Origin: Sulfurimonas sp. UBA6792
GTDB lineage: Bacteria; Campylobacterota; Campylobacteria; Campylobacterales; Sulfurimonadaceae
Reading direction: 5' to 3'
Length of the DNA: 5,729 nucleotides
NCBI GenBank assembly: GCA_002452425.1
Contig: DKFQ01000020.1
Coordinates: forward strand, 1-5,729
Part shown: in pieces, positions 4,407 to 5,729 of the stretch
Numbering within the stretch: the first letter of the stretch is position 1
How the letters are laid out: each line of letters starts with the position of its first letter
Notes under the pieces: model-generated
The model's input: the letters and a program-made list of their open reading frames with translations, nothing else
What the model was told of the DNA's origin: nothing
Databases searched by the model: none
Position numbers and translations under genes: made by a program

Positions 4407-5729
4407 ATGAAAAAAATGTTCGCCATTGCCGGAGTTTTTAACTATCTCTTGGTAGTTTTTTTAAACGCATTTACTGATTTGGGTCATAAAATCATCATTC
4501 AAAACACCGTTTTTAAGGTGTATGACGGAACAACCCAAATCATGCTTACGGCAGTTGTCAATGCTTTGATGCTTCTTCCTTTTATCTTGGCATTTTCTCC
4601 CTCTGGTTATCTAAGTGATAGATTTGCAAAAAATGTTGTGATGAAGCATGCCGCTCTTTTGGCTGTTTTTATCACTCTTGCCATCACTTTTTGCTACTAT
4701 CAGGGTTGGTTCTTTACCGCTTTTGCTCTTACATTTTTGCTTGCCCTTCAAAGTGCTCTTTACAGTCCCGCAAAATATGGATATATAAAAGAGTTAGTCG
4801 GTACACAATATCTCAGTAGCGGAAATGCTGCACTTCAGGCGGTTACGACAAGTGCGATTTTACTTGGTATCATCGTCTATACCGTACTTTTTGAGACACT
4901 TTTGGGCGATGTTTTTGCTACTAAAGAGGATATATTAAAAACTATTGCACCGCTTGGGTGGCTTTTGGTTTTAGGTTCGGTTATCGAGTATTGGCTTGCT
5001 CTAAAACTGCCAAATATGAGCGCAAAGACAACTCGCAAAAAATTTGAATTTTCAAAATATATAAAAGGGTTTTATCTCAAAAAAAACCTAATAATGCTTA
5101 GAAGAAAAAAAGAGGTTTTTGACTCAGTTATAGCACTTAGCCTTTTTTGGTCAATCTCTCAAGTCGTTTTGGCGATTTTCGGCGAATACGCAAAGAGTGA
5201 GCTTGAAATCACAAATACGATTGTCGTTCAGGGAATTATGACCTTTTCGGTTGTAGGCATAGTTGTCGGCTCGATGTTATCGTCCGCTTTTTCAAAGTAC
5301 TACATCAACAGCGGTCTTGCAGCACTCAGCGCACTCGGGATTGCACTTTTGCTTTTTATGATTCCTTTTACTGTAAACATACTTCTTTTGGGTGTAGAAT
5401 TTGTCCTCTTTGGACTCTTTAGCGGAATGCTTTTGGTGCCGCTAAATGCAAAGATTCAGCACCTCTCTCCCGACATCCATCTTGGAACGGTTTTGGCGGG
5501 AAATAACTTTGTCCAAACGCTCTTTATGTTCTCATTTTTGATGCTTACAACGCTCTTTGCCTACTTTGGCATGCATGCAAAAGTTCTCTTTTTTGTGATG
5601 GGCGGTGTAGCGATTTTGTTGCTTGCTTTGCTTTTGAAGAGATACCTTATTTTAGCTCTTTGGACGCTTTTTGAAGTAGTTTTAAAGATGCGTTACAGAT
5701 TTACTTATGTAGGTCTTGAACATATCCCA
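4407..5729 (+). CDS. LplT-like lysophospholipid transporter (MFS), probably fused to a PlsC-type acyltransferase; cut by the window edge
   Basis: The frame stays open for 441 codons to the right edge with no stop. Residues 1 to about 425 are an MFS protein with roughly 12 hydrophobic segments. It matches LplT, the lysophospholipid flippase, at several places: GYLSDRF (67-73, the MFS loop motif), ALYSPAKYGYIKEL (117-130), a SLFWS segment in the second half, VPLNAK (344-349) and a following GTVLAGNNFVQ stretch. The last residues (YRFTYVGLEHIP) look like the lead-in to a PlsC/Aas acyltransferase domain, whose HX4D motif would lie beyond the edge. Known fusions of this type (transporter, acyltransferase, often an acyl-ACP synthetase domain) bring lysophospholipids inward and re-acylate them. 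The start ATG abuts the previous stop with no gap. No ribosome binding site is obvious (GAGTTAA only), so translation probably depends on coupling. A second ATG lies at codon 4. Completeness beyond the edge is inference. Confidence 0.85.
   Translation, partial: MKKMFAIAGVFNYLLVVFLNAFTDLGHKIIIQNTVFKVYDGTTQIMLTAVVNALMLLPFILAFSPSGYLSDRFAKNVVMKHAALLAVFITLAITFCYYQGWFFTAFALTFLLALQSALYSPAKYGYIKELVGTQYLSSGNAALQAVTTSAILLGIIVYTVLFETLLGDVFATKEDILKTIAPLGWLLVLGSVIEYWLALKLPNMSAKTTRKKFEFSKYIKGFYLKKNLIMLRRKKEVFDSVIALSLFWSISQVVLAIFGEYAKSELEITNTIVVQGIMTFSVVGIVVGSMLSSAFSKYYINSGLAALSALGIALLLFMIPFTVNILLLGVEFVLFGLFSGMLLVPLNAKIQHLSPDIHLGTVLAGNNFVQTLFMFSFLMLTTLFAYFGMHAKVLFFVMGGVAILLLALLLKRYLILALWTLFEVVLKMRYRFTYVGLEHIP

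Noticed and set aside
5079..5120. A-runs of 8 (5079-5086) and 7 (5105-5111) with an 8-base inverted repeat AAAAACCT/AGGTTTTT inside the transporter gene, considered as a phase-variable tract or attenuator.
   Set aside because: The loop is over 20 bases and A-rich, so the stem is weak. The runs encode a normal Lys-rich cytoplasmic loop, and runs of this length are common in such AT-rich genomes.
1..5729. Mobile element, toxin-antitoxin or defence island.
   Set aside because: No transposase, integrase, terminal inverted repeats, attachment-like repeats or toxin-sized gene pair is visible; composition looks uniform throughout.

Overview
The window is AT-rich and densely packed, with short purine-rich ribosome binding sites and TATAAT-type -10 boxes over T-rich upstream DNA. 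Its RibB carries a degenerate GTP-cyclohydrolase-like tail of the kind annotated in Helicobacter and Campylobacter relatives. Together this suggests a Campylobacterota chromosome, most likely a Sulfurimonas-like free-living member. That assignment is inference; no rRNA or other decisive marker is present. There are no tRNAs, rRNAs, CRISPR arrays or insertion sequences.

Layout: (1) 2-118 (+), the probable 3' end of an unidentified gene; (2) 164-2194 (+), a two-gene flavin unit, ribB (dihydroxybutanone phosphate synthase with a dead GTP cyclohydrolase II-like tail) then apbE (periplasmic FAD:protein FMN transferase); (3) 3553-2129 (-), a compact three-gene operon pointing towards apbE: a secreted FMN-binding-domain protein followed by two small four-helix membrane proteins; (4) 3554-3686, a divergent promoter region; (5) 3687-5729 (+), a DUF695/RraB-like cytosolic protein abutting a large LplT-like lysophospholipid transporter, whose reading frame leaves the window just as an acyltransferase domain appears to begin.

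The most interesting part is the flavin locus at 164-3553. RibB makes a riboflavin precursor, ApbE transfers FMN from FAD onto a Thr in a [S/T]GAT motif of exported proteins, and the neighbouring FMN-binding protein has a signal peptide and that motif (TGAT, acceptor Thr151). It is translated with two membrane proteins that I judge to be paralogues of each other. They share topology, a G-[N/D]-E motif and two equivalently placed histidines predicted at the periplasmic face. This looks like a small extracytosolic flavin-based electron-transfer module that is not Nqr, Rnf or NosR. Its electron donor, acceptor and cofactors cannot be determined from the sequence.

The right-hand part is lipid and RNA related by family: an RraB-like domain in a lineage that generally lacks RNase E, placed directly before a phospholipid-repair type transporter/acyltransferase.
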